DNA of 64,000 nt from Arabidopsis thaliana (taxonomy: Eukaryota > Streptophyta > Magnoliopsida > Brassicales > Brassicaceae): assembly GCF_000001735.4 (NCBI RefSeq), contig NC_003076.8, positions 23,749,835 to 23,813,834 on the forward strand. Reading direction: 5' to 3'. Of this stretch, positions 61,615 through 64,000 are shown piece by piece. Under the pieces are notes generated by a model, which saw only the letters and a program-made list of their open reading frames with translations, was not told where the DNA came from and did no database searches. The first letter of the stretch is position 1. Each line of letters starts with the position of its first letter. The position numbers and the translations under genes were made by a program.

Positions 61615-64000
61615 TCAATATACAACAAAGGCACTAGATGAACCAGAGAAATGGTGAATGGAGCTTATAGGAGTTTTAGCTGAACCAAAGTGAGTGATTC
61701 TATAAACACCAGGTGATGCGGTTTCAGGGATTCTCCATTCGATAGTTGCTGTGCTCTGCGTGCTGAGTTTAAACGGTCTTGACCACTTAAACCGGAGGCA
61801 AAAGTCATCATCATCATAAACAGGTACCCATGTCTCTCTTCCTTCGAGCCACCTCTCAACAAGCGCGAAAGTTCCTTCCGTCATCAGATCGTTTCTCGGG
61901 TTAGCTGACCGGAATTGAACCCTCACTATGTCAGCTCCCTTCCTGAATTTGGATAACCGAGGAACATCCGATGTAACATCTCCGAATGCAGTTCCAATTG
62001 GTGTCATATCCGCAACAACAGGTGTTAGTAAGCTTATTTGCTTGTGAAGTAAGTCAGGTGGTTGGGGACCCGGGTCAGTGGTTTGAGCAGATAGAAGATC
62101 ATTTGCTAGTTTCTTGAATTCTTGAATGTATCCGCTTAGCGTGTGAGGTCCATACAAAGTCGATGCACCCTGAGGGAAAGAATAAACAGAGTTGGTTTAA
62201 GAGCAGGAAATCAAGAAAGATCCTACAAGCTCTTCCTTCTTATCTAAGCCTCTGACCTCATATCTCTGAACTTGGTATTCCTCAAATGTGGCAATATACT
62301 GCGAATACGAATTGGTTAGCCCGGCTATTACCACGCTGAATTCTCTTCCATTGCTGCCTTCTTTAAGCACTGTTTTCACGGCATCACGTAGTCGCCTCCC
62401 TGCCATTGTTGTGAATTCTTGCAAGCAGAACAATAGAGAAAGGAAATTACTAATGTTCTACATCAGTTTAGAAATGATTTTTTTTGTTCTGGGGGAGACC
62501 GGAATACCTCCGGGGACGCAGAGAATCACTAGCTGGCCAATGCGGAGGATCTGAACTGGTAATATCGACGGCTGAAAATGGATTAAGAAACAGTTTTTCC
62601 ATCACAAATAGCTAAGTGGGATTCAATTTTTATCCATCACAGTACAAGATTATGCTCTCACCGCCCAGTCGTATGGTTGTTTCATTTCACCGGTATCAAG
62701 CAATATGGGTTTAGGTCGTTGGCATCGTACTTGTTCCTCAGTTGGATTCTTGAGAAGGTTCCTTACAAGCCTCCAGAAAGGATTTCCCTTACACAAAGTC
62801 ACAACATAAAGTATAGTACTAAACATCTTTCATTACCAAGTTAGAAGGAGAATTTGGGTTTTACCTGATCATCTCCTTGTTTAAAGTCAAATGCTCCAGG
62901 TCCATCAGTTGTTCCTGCAGCGAAACCAAAACCCATTGCAGCTGGACATGTTTTCACCACTTCGGAACCTCCATTTTGTCCATTAATCGTCACTTCAAGC
63001 TGAGAGAAATCAACATATGCATGACGATAGTCAACTTTTCCTTGTATCTCCTCAGAGGCTTTAGTGAAAAGATCCGCAGCCTTCTTGAACTGCCTCTCTC
63101 CAATAATGCGGGTACTCTCAAATTCATCAGGGTAGCTGAAACATTTAGTCATGCCAAGTTATACATCTAACAAGCTTGACTCTCTAAATACCATATTGTA
63201 CTAAGAGAGAACATAATTTTCTGTGATTGGTTTCCGCATTGCTGAAAGTAAAAGTGTGCAGTTAGGAATAAGACGTACCCTGGTCCACGGCCGTAGCATT
63301 GCTCATTCTTTCCACCACAAGTACTTTGGTTGAATTCACAAGGAAGGCCTGTGTCTATACAGAAGGCTCCCAACACATTCGGACTAACATCACCGCAGTT
63401 AGTTTGACAGAAGGCAGAGACAAATCTAGGTTTGTCAGCGTGTCTAAATCTACTTCTGACCCGTCTAGCAACGCTTGACATCCTTGTAACGGTTTTACCG
63501 CCGGTAGACAGTAACGAGGATGCCATTTCCATCAAATCTTGATCTGCAATAAAAGCAACAAAAAGTTAGTTTTACAATAACAAGCCATTACTAAAACTCT
63601 TGGAGCTATGGTTATTTACGCTCACCATAAGGATCACTGATTATGCTTGAGACTCTTCTAGGAGATTCAACATCAACTGATCTACAACCGTTTTCTCGTT
63701 CAAACCAGTCTTCCATGATACGTGCTGCAGTGCCTTTATTGTCCCCGCTGATTCAAGGCATTTGTACGGCTCATCGAAGTGCCATGAGTTGCAAACCAAT
63801 TGAAACTACCCACTGGACCCCATTGATCATCAACGAATTTGACAAGTGTCATCTCTTTATCTACATCATATTCATATTTACTACGTTCATGTGCCGGATT
63901 GTTAAGGTAAGCACTGGGACTACGGTTCACACCAGCATCCAAGAGCTCCCCTGCAAGCTCAGCTCCAAAAGAAATGTCTTTAGAGAAAGCAACATATAAA
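61615..64000 (-). CDS. NCER3: neutral ceramidase, 3' part, with a one-base frameshift
   Basis: Probably At5g58980. Neutral ceramidases hydrolyse ceramide to sphingoid base and fatty acid. Exons in the window (minus): 64000 (continuing off the edge) to 63626, 63543-63279, 63135-62865, 62787-62662, 62571-62508, 62417-62257, 62169-61615. The right-most exon holds NRSPSAYLNNPA and FNWFATHGTSM; the next exon has the catalytic-serine block CGDVSPNVLG. Later exons carry YDWAPSILP, LVILCVPGEFTTMAGRRL and the C-terminal beta domain ending AFVVY. After SRTNAL the frame shifts: one extra T in the + strand TT at 63752-63753 sends the frame into a stop at 63736-63738. The expected continuation (ISGDNKGTAARIMEDWF) is intact in the next frame. 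An 86-95 nt intron ending CTGCAG could bypass it, at the cost of the HGTSM segment. Confidence 0.85.

Overview
This window is plant nuclear DNA and reads as Arabidopsis thaliana chromosome 5 (roughly the At5g58810 to At5g58980 interval), or something nearly identical. The evidence is AT-rich intergenic DNA, short GT..AG introns, and spliced proteins whose lengths fit named Arabidopsis genes I recall: MYB119 430 aa, CYP86A1 513 aa, FTSH9 806 aa, CRCK1 470 aa, GIL1 484 aa, UCP2 305 aa. All exon models were spliced by hand using GT/AG sites and phase. Locus names come from memory, not from a search.

Layout. Bases 1-12113 hold four tandem, same-strand subtilisin-like proteases of the SBT4 group. 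The first is cut by the window edge; the other three each have nine exons with the same intron phases. A 5'-truncated LINE retrotransposon tail lies between the first two. Bases 12114-18163 hold a candidate solo LTR, the R2R3-MYB gene MYB119 (+) and the fatty-acid omega-hydroxylase CYP86A1 (-). Bases 20246-23885 hold the 13-exon chloroplast protease gene FTSH9 (-). An imperfect terminal-inverted-repeat element with an internal 69-bp tandem repeat follows. Next come a large acidic, membrane-anchored protein of unknown function (26132-29670), the MADS gene AGL82, and a DIVARICATA-type two-MYB-domain gene (-). A 4.85-kb gene-poor stretch precedes laccase LAC16 (-).

Bases 43405-55964 hold a small single-TM protein gene (+), a DUF740/OCTOPUS-like gene (-), the calmodulin-binding cytoplasmic kinase CRCK1 (+) and a Raf-like dual-specificity-type kinase (-). 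The window ends with GIL1 (+), the mitochondrial uncoupling-type carrier UCP2 (-), and the 3' part of a neutral ceramidase (-) that continues past the right edge.

These genes do not form a pathway. Apart from the subtilase array, the order looks like ordinary plant gene neighbours. The items most worth a second look are: a near-perfect microRNA-like hairpin at 47804-47875; a one-base frameshift in the ceramidase near 63752; in-frame upstream exons that would add 75 residues to GIL1; a PPR-like fragment inside an intron that stays open in frame; the LINE, LTR-like and TIR elements; and the mosaic similarity pattern in the subtilase array, which suggests gene conversion.
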